Assembly: GCA_964586285.1 (NCBI GenBank)
Contig: CAZPHU010000002.1
Span: 1 to 64,000 of the forward strand
DNA: 64,000 nucleotides
Source of the DNA: CAZPHU01 sp964586285
GTDB lineage: Bacteria > Fibrobacterota > Chitinivibrionia > Chitinivibrionales > CAYFVL01
Direction of reading: 5' to 3'
The position numbers and the translations under genes are program-made. The notes under the pieces are model-generated. The model had not been told where the DNA came from. It did not search any database and saw only the letters and a list, made by a program, of their open reading frames with translations. This document shows, piece by piece, positions 26,783 through 36,905 of the stretch; the first letter of the stretch is position 1; every line of letters begins with the position of its first letter.

Positions 26783-29077
26783 TCAACTTTTCTCCCATTT
26801 ATTACCTGTAAATTGGTGGATTTGGAAGTTGCCATTTCTCCAGATACGAACCCTGCCGGCGCCCTTGCTGATATTTAATTTTGATACCTGACTCAATGGT
26901 GCTCCCGTTATAATTATGGGAGAATCGAGGTAAATTTTCATATTCAACATCCCCTCATTATTGGAGTCTGGTTGATTGTTGGAAGAGAATGGCAAAAAGG
27001 AGAGTTGAAAATCACCTATTTTCAAATCAATGGCTAATTCGGTCCTGTTCAGATGCGAAACAACTTTTACAGACGCAGTACAACCCGCCATTGGATAAAG
27101 GGTTGCAGATTCTCTGATTTGTATGTGTCTCGTGCCGTATGTTGTAAGGAAATCGGAGAGATCTCGGGTCGTGAATCGATTAGGTAGTTTCAAGTGGCTT
27201 GTTATCAGGATATTTGGAATGTCGTTGATGAATATAGGTGCCAGGCAATGAACCGGATTGGTTTCGGCTCGCGCCATGATGAATAGGTCGAGCGGATTTG
27301 TGCGATTTTGTCTTTGCCATGGTGTTATTCGATTTGAGCACGTGTATTCCCATTGTTTAAGATCAGGAGTTCCAATCACCCATTTCGAACCATTGGAATA
27401 ACTGATACCGGCCATGTTGTATTTGCCTGTATTAAAAAGGGTGATTTCAACATAATCGCGATTCCTTTGCAAGAGAATAAGAGTTGCCGATGTTATTAGA
27501 AATAAAGGAAAGGCCCAAAGAATATACCTTTTTATAAATCGAGATCGAATGACAATCATTCCAACGAAAAAGAGATAATAAACAATCCAGACGCTTTTAG
27601 GTGCTGCGGGAAGGAGGGGGGCTTGTTTCAGAGTGGTAGAAGTTTCAGCCAACCAAATCATTAGATCCAGAGGACAGCTTGCCGCTGATATTAGCCAGGA
27701 AGTTGGTCCCGGTAGTAGCCAAAAAAAACAGATCCCAACGGAAAAAATACACATGCTCAATGCCATACAGAACACAGCAGCGACATTGGTTATCAGTCCA
27801 ACAACCGGGACCGTCCCGAAATGAACGTGTAAAATAGGTGCGGTACCTAAAAAACCTGCCGTAGAGACCATCAAAGAGCCTATAAGGAAATTTGTGGTGG
27901 GTTTGAATGGAAATTGCGGCAAATGGCTGATCAAGTATTTGATTACAGGCTGAGCGAAAATGATAAAAGCTGTGGCGGTAAAGGAAAGCTGATATCCTGG
28001 AGTAAAAAGCGATTCCGGGGAAAATACAAGCCAAATGCACCCTGCAACTCCCAATGTGTTGAGTAAGTACTGTTTCCTTTGGAAAAAATAGGTCAGAGAA
28101 ATGATCGTAACCATCACTGCCGCTCTGACCAAAGAGGGTATCGGACCTATGAAAAGTACGTAACTCCACACTAAAGTAAGAGTAATGACTTTCTTTCGAC
28201 CGGGATTAATAGGAAAAGCTGCCAGAAAAAAAAGGCTTATCATTACAAGAATAGCCATATGCAGCCCCGATATCGCCAACAGGTGAAAAATCCCTGCTTT
28301 GCGGAAAATTGATTTCAAATCTTCAGACAGGTATAATTTTTCGCCAAGAAATGAGGCTTGAAGAATCGAGGCGTGTGCGGGATTTTGGAATTCATCCAAT
28401 ATTCTATGTACATACGATCTGAAAGATTGTCCAAAATGCATGAAAGCGGAAGCACTTTGTTTTTCTATACGAATGGAATCCGCATAAATGGAACCCCAGA
28501 GATGAAGTGCTCTGTAATTTCGTGGAGTGTCGAAGCTGCCGGGGAAATAACGTCTCAGCGGCAGTTTGACTGTGCCCTCGATGCTGAGCAATGAATTTTG
28601 AGGTATTGGGATTTCGGAATAGAAACGAAACTTTTTACCCCTAAGATCGATTGAACCGTTTGGTCCTGTAAGAGTCGAGACGGAAATCGTTGTGCGATAA
28701 TAGTTGAGAAGTGGCAGTGATTGATCTATAGATCGACCTTGAATATGCGTACTTTCGAGTCGTTGCTGCCCTTGCATTACATCTCGCTCGAATTTCTGAT
28801 ATCGGCTTTCGGATTGTGTAGAGATTAAGATACCCGCTACAAAAAAGAGAAAAACGCAAAAATGAAATCTGGGCAGCAGAATTATTCCAGCGCTGATACT
28901 GAAAATAATTGCACCAGTCCAAAAGCCATTGTATAATCGGGAAAGAAAAGATGTTGGAATGATGTAATCGGCGATTCCTATTCCAAGGCTTAGTACAATC
29001 CAAGCTAAAAATGCCGGCTGGTGTAGAGTTGTTTGGTTGAAAATGGTAGATAAGTTTGGAAGATGAGTGAGCCGCAT
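26783..29077 (-). CDS. ComEC/Rec2-type DNA uptake channel with degenerate C-terminal domain
   Basis: A 764-residue polytopic membrane protein. N-terminal helices and a DUF4131-like extracytoplasmic domain are followed by the ComEC competence domain (FRKAGIFHLLAISGLHMAIL, then IPSLVRAAVMVTI and LFTPGYQLSFTATAFI). ComEC normally carries single-stranded DNA across the inner membrane. The C-terminal ~230 residues occupy the place of the metallo-beta-lactamase domain, but I see no HxHxDH. The start at 29077 is preferred over one 16 codons upstream because AAAGGAGA lies at the right distance. No other competence gene is nearby. Confidence 0.9.
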   Translation of the reverse strand: MRLTHLPNLSTIFNQTTLHQPAFLAWIVLSLGIGIADYIIPTSFLSRLYNGFWTGAIIFSISAGIILLPRFHFCVFLFFVAGILISTQSESRYQKFERDVMQGQQRLESTHIQGRSIDQSLPLLNYYRTTISVSTLTGPNGSIDLRGKKFRFYSEIPIPQNSLLSIEGTVKLPLRRYFPGSFDTPRNYRALHLWGSIYADSIRIEKQSASAFMHFGQSFRSYVHRILDEFQNPAHASILQASFLGEKLYLSEDLKSIFRKAGIFHLLAISGLHMAILVMISLFFLAAFPINPGRKKVITLTLVWSYVLFIGPIPSLVRAAVMVTIISLTYFFQRKQYLLNTLGVAGCIWLVFSPESLFTPGYQLSFTATAFIIFAQPVIKYLISHLPQFPFKPTTNFLIGSLMVSTAGFLGTAPILHVHFGTVPVVGLITNVAAVFCMALSMCIFSVGICFFWLLPGPTSWLISAASCPLDLMIWLAETSTTLKQAPLLPAAPKSVWIVYYLFFVGMIVIRSRFIKRYILWAFPLFLITSATLILLQRNRDYVEITLFNTGKYNMAGISYSNGSKWVIGTPDLKQWEYTCSNRITPWQRQNRTNPLDLFIMARAETNPVHCLAPIFINDIPNILITSHLKLPNRFTTRDLSDFLTTYGTRHIQIRESATLYPMAGCTASVKVVSHLNRTELAIDLKIGDFQLSFLPFSSNNQPDSNNEGMLNMKIYLDSPIIITGAPLSQVSKLNISKGAGRVRIWRNGNFQIHQFTGNKWEKS

Positions 29078-29160
29078 TATATCGTCTCCTTTTTTTCGAA
29101 TATAGATCGCGCATCCTGAAAACATGGAGAAATCGTTGAATTGCTATAGAGTGAATAAAA

Positions 29161-30102
29161 ATGCTTGATGAGAATAGAAAGTATTCAATTCTTATTGTGG
29201 ATGATGAACCGGAGATTCGCGAATTATTATCGGATTATTTGTCCAGTGATGAGGGTTACACGGTTTATACAGCCAGGGATGGTTTTGATGCACTTGAAGC
29301 CGTTCTTCCGAATCATTCCATAGATCTTGTCCTTTCAGACATAAATATGCCTCAAATTAAAGGATTCGAATTTTTAAACAGGGTTAGAGTACTTTATCCT
29401 AAAGTTCTGCGAGTTCTAATCACGGCTTACGATGTTGAAGACTATATGGAGCTTGCTCTGCTTCATGATGTAGGTAACATTTTTGTTAAAACAACTCCCT
29501 TTAATTTCAAAGAATTATCCAAAATGGTAGAAAGTTTGCTTTCACGGGACATCTTCGGTGCAAATCGTTTCTTTGACGGCGCTTCACAAATATCCGAGCG
29601 CCACTTTACCATCAATCAGGGAAGTAATATTGATAAGGATGCGAAGCGAATTGTTTCTCTTTTGCCGTCGTGGGCCGGACACGGAAAGTTAAATTTGGTA
29701 CTTATTGAGTTATTGACCAATGCTGTTTTTTATGGCGCCCGTAATGAAAACCCGAAGCACAAGGAATCTTGGAAATATAATTTTGAACTCTCCGAAGATC
29801 AGGTAGTTAGAGTGAGTGTTATTTGGGACAATCAAAAGTATGCAGTTTCTATATTGGATAAGGGGGGTAGATTGAGGAAAAAGGATGTTCTATATTGGCT
29901 GCACCGTCAAACAGCCCGTGACGGGAATAACATGCCTCTTGGAGTTTACGATTCACACGGCAGAGGGTTTTATATAGCACGTCAATATATCGACCGTCTT
30001 ATCATTAATATTGCTCCTCAAGAAAAGACCGAAGTTATTGTAATCAATTACCTTGACGATAAATATCAAGGATCTAAACCTTTGTATATAAATGAAATAT
30101 GA
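29161..30102 (+). CDS. response regulator with a GHKL-type ATPase output domain
   Basis: A 313-residue protein. The N-terminal receiver has IVDDEPEIRE, phospho-acceptor D60 in LVLSDINMP, ITAY (switch Thr) and VKTTPF (Lys). The C-terminal half is not DNA-binding. It resembles an RsbW-like GHKL ATPase, with an N box LIELLTNAVFYGA, SILDKGGRL and a G2-like segment DSHGRGFYIARQYIDRLI. The product could be a phosphorylation-controlled anti-sigma or serine kinase, or a degenerate histidine kinase core. It is divergent from comEC (83 nt) and its stop overlaps the pseudouridine synthase gene by 4 nt. Confidence 0.85.
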   Translation: MLDENRKYSILIVDDEPEIRELLSDYLSSDEGYTVYTARDGFDALEAVLPNHSIDLVLSDINMPQIKGFEFLNRVRVLYPKVLRVLITAYDVEDYMELALLHDVGNIFVKTTPFNFKELSKMVESLLSRDIFGANRFFDGASQISERHFTINQGSNIDKDAKRIVSLLPSWAGHGKLNLVLIELLTNAVFYGARNENPKHKESWKYNFELSEDQVVRVSVIWDNQKYAVSILDKGGRLRKKDVLYWLHRQTARDGNNMPLGVYDSHGRGFYIARQYIDRLIINIAPQEKTEVIVINYLDDKYQGSKPLYINEI

Positions 30103-31040
30103 AAGTTAGCTCAACTGTGCCGGGAAATGTAAAGAATTTGGAACTGGTCACCTATTTAACCAGCCGATTTACCTATTTAACCAACCATCAGTGGCGCGAG
30201 AGAATTTTAGAAGGTCGTTTTCTACGAAATGGAGAACCATGTACCCCCGCCACTTGCGTCAACGCAGGAGATAATATTTGCTATCTCATGCCGGATTTTC
30301 AGGAACCGCCTGCCGATTTATCTTACTCTATTACATACGAAGATGAGTTTCTACTGGGAATAAATAAAACAGGAAATTTACTTGTCCATCGGGCGGGAAA
30401 ATCAATCCGCTCAAATTTAATTTACCACCTGCGTCATGTTCATAAACCGGCATATACAGAGGCACACATAATAAACAGACTGGACCGTGAAACTTCAGGG
30501 GTCATTCTTGTGGCAAAAAATGGTAACATTTTACCAAAGTTTCAGGAACTATTTGCCCGAAGGGAAATTAAAAAGACCTACCTTGCCATTGTAAATGGAG
30601 CTATTCCTTTTGAGGATAAACACATAGACGTGCCGATAGGCAAAGATCTCGAAGCATTTGCGGTACAAAAGTTTTGTGCCAATGGGGAAAACCCCAAGAC
30701 AGCTTCTACATATTTGAGGTTATTGAAAGTCTGGGACAAAAAATATTCTCTTGTTGAACTTAAACCGTTAACCGGCCGTACTCATCAGCTTCGTGTACAC
30801 ATGGCACATTTAGGCCACGTAATTGTAGGAGACAAGCTGTATGGACTATCGAATCAAAAGTATCGTCAATGGAGAGAAAACCCTGATGCTTTCAAGGATA
30901 TTTTTCCAATCAGCCGTCATGCTCTTCACTGCAGACAAGTTGAATTCAGGCATCCATATACCGGCAATCTCTGCCTTATTAAAGCCGAGTGGCCGGAGGA
31001 TATTGAGTCTTTTGTGGGAAATCTAGAAAAAAATGCTTGA
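30099..31040 (+). CDS. RluA family RNA pseudouridine synthase
   Basis: A 313-residue pseudouridine synthase with an N-terminal S4-like RNA-binding segment (RERILEGRFLRNGEPCTPAT). The catalytic motif INRLDRETSG supplies the active-site aspartate. LKPLTGRTHQLRVHMAHLG is the conserved RluA motif II/III, followed by GDKLYG. It isomerises specific uridines in rRNA or tRNA; which ones cannot be read from sequence. The ATG overlaps the stop of the receiver-GHKL gene. Confidence 0.93.
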   Translation: MKVSSTVPGNVKNLELVTYLTSRFTYLTNHQWRERILEGRFLRNGEPCTPATCVNAGDNICYLMPDFQEPPADLSYSITYEDEFLLGINKTGNLLVHRAGKSIRSNLIYHLRHVHKPAYTEAHIINRLDRETSGVILVAKNGNILPKFQELFARREIKKTYLAIVNGAIPFEDKHIDVPIGKDLEAFAVQKFCANGENPKTASTYLRLLKVWDKKYSLVELKPLTGRTHQLRVHMAHLGHVIVGDKLYGLSNQKYRQWRENPDAFKDIFPISRHALHCRQVEFRHPYTGNLCLIKAEWPEDIESFVGNLEKNA

Positions 31041-31073
31041 AGTTAGAATTCTCAATACGAGGGAGATATTGAT

Positions 31074-32753
31074 ATGGCGTCACCTTTACCGTTAAAAAAT
31101 CCTTCCGAACCGTCCTGGTATCCTTCGCTAATGGAGCTTATTCCGGATATCGTATATGTTGTTGATCCGGACGGGACTTTTTCCTACGTTAATGAAGCTA
31201 TTCGCATTTTGGGTTACGAGCCCGAAGAGCTAATCGGTAAACATTTCAATGAGTTGATTCATGACGAGGATATAACGCGCGTAAGTCGTAATCATGTTTT
31301 ACCTTCATTTGTGGGTAAAAAAACAGGTGACACAAACGCCCCCAAGCTCTTTGATGAACGTAGGACGGGGGCGAGGAGTACAAACAGGCTTGAGGTTCGA
31401 TTGAAAACGAACCGGAAAACTAACAATGTCTCTTTTCAATGCCTTTACGCTCAGGTAAATTCTTCCGGCTATTATCAGAAAAGGGAAAAGAAACCTTCAT
31501 TTATGGGTACAATTGGGGTTATTCAGGATGTGACCGAGCGCAAAAATGCAGAGGTGCAGTTCAAACATTTAGAGGCTCAGTTGTATCAGGCTCAGAAAAT
31601 GGAAGTTTTGGGGCAGCTTGCAGGCGGTATTGCCCATGACTTCAACAACATGCTTTCAGGAATAACCGGATATGCGGAAATAATCCGTCGCGAAAATCAG
31701 GACGAGACAGGCGACATTAAGGACAAACGGTTGGCCAGACATATCGAAACGGTCATAAATGCATCTAAAAGGGCATCAGAGCTGTCCCGTAAGTTGCTGG
31801 CATTCTCAAGACAGGGAAAATACAAAATTGAGGCGGTCGATGTCCATCAATCGATAAAAGAGTCGGTATCACTACTGGAGCGTACAATTGATCGACGTGT
31901 TCGAATTGTTAAAAAATTGGATGCTTCACACTCTTTCATTATGGGAGATTACGCCCAGGTACAAAACGCAATACTAAACCTGGCAATGAATGCTCGTGAT
32001 GCAATGCCTCAAGGTGGAACTTTAACCATCAGCACTTTTCTCGATGAGATAGAAGAACATAAGGGGCCTATCCAAACCAGATCCAGCCGTCTTACTCCGG
32101 GTACATATGTAGTAGTTGAAGTGAAAGATACTGGAATGGGGATGGACAGAGAAGTACAAAAGAAAATTTTTGATCCTTTTTTCACGACAAAGCCCGAAGG
32201 AAAAGGTACCGGATTAGGCCTTGCCAGCGTTCTGAGTACGATGAAGAATCATCTGGGAGAAATATTCGTCAGGAGTAATCCGGGTAAGGGTACTTCCTTC
32301 AGGCTTTATTTTCCAGCACAAAATGTTCCATTATCAATTCCCGGCAAACAATCTCCCGAATCTGTTCATCAGAGAGGCCAAGGGAATATCTTGGTTGTTG
32401 ATGATGAGAAGATGGTTCGCGATCTTCTTATGCACATGCTTTGCGAAGTGGGCTATTCGGTAGTTACCTGTGAAAACGGATTACAGGCCAGGGATTACTT
32501 TTCAGCACATCGGGAGGCTATAGACCTTGTTATGCTCGATGTCAATATGCCGGTGATGAATGGTGTAGACTGCCTGCGAGAGCTGAGAGCTATTGATCCC
32601 CAAGTTCGTACAATTGTAATGACTGGTTACGCTGTTTCGGAGGATACGAAAAAAATTCTTACGACGGGGGTCTCCGGTTTTCTGCAGAAGCCTTTCGAGT
32701 ATCGCCTCTTAATCAAGATGATTAAGGAAATTATCACCTCTTCGTCAAAATGA
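31074..32753 (+). CDS. hybrid sensor histidine kinase (PAS-HisKA-HATPase-REC)
   Basis: A 559-residue soluble hybrid kinase. It has a PAS domain (PDIVYVVDPDGTFSYVNEAI) extending to about residue 160 and a HisKA domain with H188 in GGIAHDFNNML. The GHKL ATPase domain carries NLAMNARDAMP, DTGMGMD and GKGTGLGLASV. A C-terminal receiver has VVDDEKMVRD and phospho-acceptor D489 in VMLDVNMP. The H box is of the AHDFNN type found in NtrB-like and many deltaproteobacterial orphan kinases. It follows the pseudouridine synthase by 33 nt. Confidence 0.95.
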   Translation: MASPLPLKNPSEPSWYPSLMELIPDIVYVVDPDGTFSYVNEAIRILGYEPEELIGKHFNELIHDEDITRVSRNHVLPSFVGKKTGDTNAPKLFDERRTGARSTNRLEVRLKTNRKTNNVSFQCLYAQVNSSGYYQKREKKPSFMGTIGVIQDVTERKNAEVQFKHLEAQLYQAQKMEVLGQLAGGIAHDFNNMLSGITGYAEIIRRENQDETGDIKDKRLARHIETVINASKRASELSRKLLAFSRQGKYKIEAVDVHQSIKESVSLLERTIDRRVRIVKKLDASHSFIMGDYAQVQNAILNLAMNARDAMPQGGTLTISTFLDEIEEHKGPIQTRSSRLTPGTYVVVEVKDTGMGMDREVQKKIFDPFFTTKPEGKGTGLGLASVLSTMKNHLGEIFVRSNPGKGTSFRLYFPAQNVPLSIPGKQSPESVHQRGQGNILVVDDEKMVRDLLMHMLCEVGYSVVTCENGLQARDYFSAHREAIDLVMLDVNMPVMNGVDCLRELRAIDPQVRTIVMTGYAVSEDTKKILTTGVSGFLQKPFEYRLLIKMIKEIITSSSK

Positions 32754-33171
32754 TTGTTTAGACTAAATCTGAGTTTGAAATTCGGAATTACTGAAAATCT
32801 CTGGAAAAACAGTTATCCCAAACCGTATTTTGCCAAACGGTCGCCGATTTCATACGATCGAGCCTGTAAGATAATGAGACAGACTTTGCGATCCATTCGG
32901 CTTTAAAAATTACTCGGCTCAAAATACCACTTTTGATCTAACTGCGTTTTCAAAACAGCTGCAGGCTAAATCTTTTCAGAAAATTTTCAAATGCCCCCGG
33001 TATTTGCTGAGAAGGAATGAAATGGCCAAATGTTTTGAAATCGTGGTCGAATTGATTAGATTACATAGGCAAGACGAGCATGATATATTTAAGCTGTTTC
33101 GGGTTTCGTAGTGAAAACGGCTGTAATTAGAAAGAAAAGTTGAGAAATTTGCTTGCGGAAAAAGGCACATT
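32754..33171. other. 418-bp gene-free stretch before topA
   Basis: No convincing gene is present. A 64-codon minus frame at 32976-33170 has no family character. The topA promoter is presumably here, but I cannot place it. No clear hairpin or T-tract follows the kinase gene. Confidence 0.4.
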
Positions 33172-35490
33172 ATGGGAAAAAATCTGGTAATCGTTGAATC
33201 ACCGGCTAAGGCAAAAACAATGGAATCCTTTCTAGGAAAGGATTTTTCGGTTGTATCGTGTTATGGTCATGTTCGTGATTTGAGAAAAAAGGGGTTGTCT
33301 GTAGATATAGAACACGATTTTGCTCCTGAATACGAGATTTTGCCCGATAAGAGGGAACTGGTCAAGAAATTGAAAAAAGCCTCAAAGGAATATGAGCTGG
33401 TCTGGTTAGCCACCGATGAGGACCGCGAAGGTGAAGCCATATCCTGGCATTTGGAACAGTCACTGGAACTTCCCTCCGAAAAAACCAGACGTATTGTTTT
33501 TCGAGAGATTACGCGAAATGCCATACGCTCCGCGGTAGAACATCCTCGGACAATAGATCACAATTTGGTTGATGCTCAGCAGGCCAGGCGCGTACTGGAT
33601 CGCCTTGTTGGATATCAACTCTCTCCTGTGCTGTGGAAGAAAATCAAAAGGGGGTTGTCGGCCGGGCGTGTTCAATCGGCGGCTGTAAGGTTGATTGTAG
33701 AGCGCGAAAGAGAAATCCTTTCATTTAATCCGGAAGATTTTTTCAAAGTAGAAGCGCTTTTTGGGGTAGAGAAAGGGAAAAAACTTAAGGCTGATTTACC
33801 CGAACGTCTCGAGTCGGAACCGGAGGCTCGCGAACTTCTCGAGCGATGCAGGGGTGCACAGTTTACTATATCAAATCTTGAAAAAAAACCTGCGAAAAAA
33901 TCCCCTTCACCTCCATTTACGACATCAACTCTTCAGCAGGAAGCAGGCCGTAAGTTGGGGTATTCGGTTTCTCGAACCATGCTACTGGCTCAGCGATTGT
34001 ATGAAGCCGGGCATATTAGTTATATGAGGACCGATTCGGTTGCTCTCTCAAATGATGCGTTAAGTGGAGCCGCAAAAGCAATTACCAATATGTTCGGGGC
34101 AGATCATGTCAAAACAAGACGTTATCAGACCAAGACTGCTCAGGCTCAAGAAGCGCATGAGGCAATTCGGCCTACTAACTTCAGTAACAGAATGGCCGGA
34201 GCCGACCGAAACGAACAAAGGCTATATGAGTTAATTTGGAAACGTGCGATTGCTTCTCAAATGGCCGATGCCAGACTCGAGCGCACAACGGTTACTATCT
34301 CCATTTCCACCGATCCGCGGAATCTCATGGCCAAGGGTGAAATAGTTGTATTCGATGGTTTTCTAAAGGTTTATGAAGTTGAAACGGATGAGGAAAGTGA
34401 AGAGAAATCCGGAGGTTTACTTCCACCACTAAAGGTCGGCCAAATTCTAGATTTTATTCATATGCACGCTACACAGCGATTTACACGCTCAAAGCCGCGC
34501 TATTCAGAAGCATCATTAGTGAAGGCTATGGAAGAGCGCGGAATCGGAAGACCCTCTACTTATGCGCCTACTATCACGACAATTCAGCACCGGGGCTATG
34601 TAACAAAAGAAACACGTGAAGGAGATGAACGCCACTATATCGATCTAATGCTCAGCGACAGTCAAATATTGGTTGAGAAAAAAACCGAAATAACAGGAAC
34701 CGAAAAAGCAAAGCTGTTTCCGACCGATATGGCCATGATAGTCAATGATTTTTTGGTAAGCAATTTTCCCAAGATAATCGATTTATCTTTCACTGCTGAT
34801 GTTGAGCAAGATTTTGATGCGGTTGCAGCCGGTAGAAAAGAGTGGAAGAAAATGATAGCCGGCTTTTATAAGGATTTCTCAGTCCAGCTTCACGAGACGG
34901 AAACAACTGTGAACCGCTCGGATGCCGTTGTTACTCGCGAACTTGGAGTAGATCCTGATACAGGCAGGCGTGTCGTAGCCCGCATGGCCCGCTTTGGCCC
35001 TGTAGTAGAGAAGACCGCACGTGATGAAAACGAAAAGCCTGTTTATGCCGGGCTTCTGCCTGGGCAGTTAATAGAAACTGTTACTCTTGAGGATGCACTA
35101 AAACTTTTGAGTCTTCCCCGAGAAATTGGGGAATACGAAGGAAAAGTCGTAAGTGCAGGTATTGGACGCTTTGGTCCATACGTTCGTCATAACGCAACCT
35201 ATGTGTCACTGGGAAAAGAATACGATCCCCATTCGGTAACTTTAGATCAGGCTATACGTCTACTGGAAGAAAAGAAAAAGGCGGCCGATAAAAAGGTGAT
35301 AAAGGAATTTCCCGGAAAAGACATAAGAGTACTTAGAGGACGTTATGGGCCGTATATCGCAACAAGTGGCAAAAACGTCAAGATACCGAAAGACTACGAC
35401 CCGGAGACCCTCACAGAGGAAACTTGTGAAAAACTTATAGAACAGGCTCCCGCCAAAAAAAGAAGATCTAGAGTGACAAAGAAGAAGTAG
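33172..35490 (+). CDS. topA: DNA topoisomerase I
   Basis: A 772-residue type IA topoisomerase that relaxes negative supercoils. It begins with the Toprim motif (NLVIVESPAKAKTMESFLG, then ATDEDREGEAISWHL with the metal-binding DxDxE). The catalytic tyrosine is Y284 in SYMRTDS. Also present are GLSAGRVQSAAVRLIVERE and EERGIGRPSTYAPTI. The C-terminus has no CxxC zinc ribbons. It carries Toprim_Crpt repeats instead (RFGPVVEKT, RFGPYVRH, RYGPYIATS), as in Bacteroidetes and relatives, and a basic tail. Confidence 0.98.
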   Translation: MGKNLVIVESPAKAKTMESFLGKDFSVVSCYGHVRDLRKKGLSVDIEHDFAPEYEILPDKRELVKKLKKASKEYELVWLATDEDREGEAISWHLEQSLELPSEKTRRIVFREITRNAIRSAVEHPRTIDHNLVDAQQARRVLDRLVGYQLSPVLWKKIKRGLSAGRVQSAAVRLIVEREREILSFNPEDFFKVEALFGVEKGKKLKADLPERLESEPEARELLERCRGAQFTISNLEKKPAKKSPSPPFTTSTLQQEAGRKLGYSVSRTMLLAQRLYEAGHISYMRTDSVALSNDALSGAAKAITNMFGADHVKTRRYQTKTAQAQEAHEAIRPTNFSNRMAGADRNEQRLYELIWKRAIASQMADARLERTTVTISISTDPRNLMAKGEIVVFDGFLKVYEVETDEESEEKSGGLLPPLKVGQILDFIHMHATQRFTRSKPRYSEASLVKAMEERGIGRPSTYAPTITTIQHRGYVTKETREGDERHYIDLMLSDSQILVEKKTEITGTEKAKLFPTDMAMIVNDFLVSNFPKIIDLSFTADVEQDFDAVAAGRKEWKKMIAGFYKDFSVQLHETETTVNRSDAVVTRELGVDPDTGRRVVARMARFGPVVEKTARDENEKPVYAGLLPGQLIETVTLEDALKLLSLPREIGEYEGKVVSAGIGRFGPYVRHNATYVSLGKEYDPHSVTLDQAIRLLEEKKKAADKKVIKEFPGKDIRVLRGRYGPYIATSGKNVKIPKDYDPETLTEETCEKLIEQAPAKKRRSRVTKKK

Positions 35491-35541
35491 TCATTGTACT
35501 TTGGTTTGGCGTTCTTTCCATTTAGCCTCTTGAGGGACTAT

Positions 35542-36849
35542 ATGCCTGCTAAAACGACCCGCTCGAAAAAGAGAAAGAAAGGAAGAGCGCGTAAGAGATC
35601 CGCATCCACAAAACTCAGTAAAAAATCGCTCCTCATATTTTTATTTCTAATTTTAATTGTGGGGTTTCTCCCATATTCACACTCTTCAATCACCAACATG
35701 ATTGAAGATCTCTTCAGCGGCAATCTTAAAATCCAGAATTCATCCCTTACTCCTTTGAGGGGGGTTGCCCTGAAAAATGTAACTTTTTCTCATAAATTTG
35801 ATGACCAGTCACTGATAAGGCTGAAACTACCCACCATAAGGATAAGATATTCTCCTTTAAAAATCCTGACTAATCGAAAAAAGGTTGTAAAGCATCTTAC
35901 CTCTGCTCTTAAATCGGGAGAGATAAACTACCTGGACTCACTAATCGAAAATGGAATATCCGAGGTGCAGATCAATAAAGGCCATATTGATTTTGTCGGA
36001 TCCAAAGGCTGGAAAGGTGTTGCCGAAGGAGTACAGGCAAAACTCTCAGTTGAGCAGGTGAAGGAAAAGAAGTTGAAGGGCTGGGTTAATGTTGATGATA
36101 TAAAGAGTGGTTCTTTTTCTCTGCGGGATTTCAAATCAACCCTTATGGCCGATGGAGATTTGGTTACCATAGGCAAACTAAAGGGCAATTTTTATGAAGG
36201 TCAAATCGGAGGGGAAGTTACTCTGAACATTCGGCAAGAGAGCATTGCTGGTGGTACTATTTCATTGGATAATTTGGAGCTTGTGAAAATGTATGCGGAT
36301 TATCCAAAAAAGGTAGGTAAGTTGGAAGGAGAGGCTGATATACGCTTCAAGATCTTAAAATCATCTTGGAAGGCGGAACAATTACGAGCCAGAGGAAAAA
36401 TGTATGCAAAAAATGTATATGCGTATAAAATACCCCTTCTTAATACAATCGTAACCACGTTAACACTTCCTCGGCTTAAATCACTCAGATTTAAAAGTCT
36501 GGAAACTGATTTTGAACTGAATGGCAAGGTCATTTCAGTTACCAATCTGAGCGGAAGAGGAATCCCCATGGATATAACCGGAGGCGGGCAGCTAAATGAA
36601 AAAATGGAGATGGATTTAGATGTTGAGGGATATTTTCCCGAAACCTTTCGCGACAGCCTTTCGACTATTACATGGAATGCGTTGTTTTCCGAGGAAAACA
36701 AAAAAGGAAGGAAATTCAGATGCCGAATACAGGGTACCTATGATGAACCTTGGATAACGGTGGATCGCAAACATGCTCGAAAAGCTGTAAAAAACGTATT
36801 TACCAGCATCGGTCAGAGTATCGGCTCGGTGTTTAAAAGAGATAAATAG
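35542..36849 (+). CDS. AsmA-like membrane-anchored protein
   Basis: A 435-residue protein. A very basic N-terminus (TTRSKKRKKGRARKRSAS) precedes one membrane anchor (LLIFLFLILIVGFLPYSH), and a long beta-strand-rich periplasmic domain follows. The repeated amphipathic strands and the closing segment GGGQLNEKMEMDLDVEG with TITWNALF resemble the AsmA/TamB-type bridge proteins that handle lipids between membranes. I prefer ATG 35542 (GAGGGA upstream) over the longer TTG frame from 35494. It follows topA closely. The AsmA assignment rests on architecture. Confidence 0.7.
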   Translation: MPAKTTRSKKRKKGRARKRSASTKLSKKSLLIFLFLILIVGFLPYSHSSITNMIEDLFSGNLKIQNSSLTPLRGVALKNVTFSHKFDDQSLIRLKLPTIRIRYSPLKILTNRKKVVKHLTSALKSGEINYLDSLIENGISEVQINKGHIDFVGSKGWKGVAEGVQAKLSVEQVKEKKLKGWVNVDDIKSGSFSLRDFKSTLMADGDLVTIGKLKGNFYEGQIGGEVTLNIRQESIAGGTISLDNLELVKMYADYPKKVGKLEGEADIRFKILKSSWKAEQLRARGKMYAKNVYAYKIPLLNTIVTTLTLPRLKSLRFKSLETDFELNGKVISVTNLSGRGIPMDITGGGQLNEKMEMDLDVEGYFPETFRDSLSTITWNALFSEENKKGRKFRCRIQGTYDEPWITVDRKHARKAVKNVFTSIGQSIGSVFKRDK

Positions 36850-36905
36850 TATACGTCACCCACTTTACCAACTTCAAAGCATATTTTTGTTCCTCGAGGC
36901 ATGAA

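Noticed and set aside
32976..33170. 64-codon minus frame before topA
   Set aside because: No ribosome site or family character; antisense to the topA upstream region.
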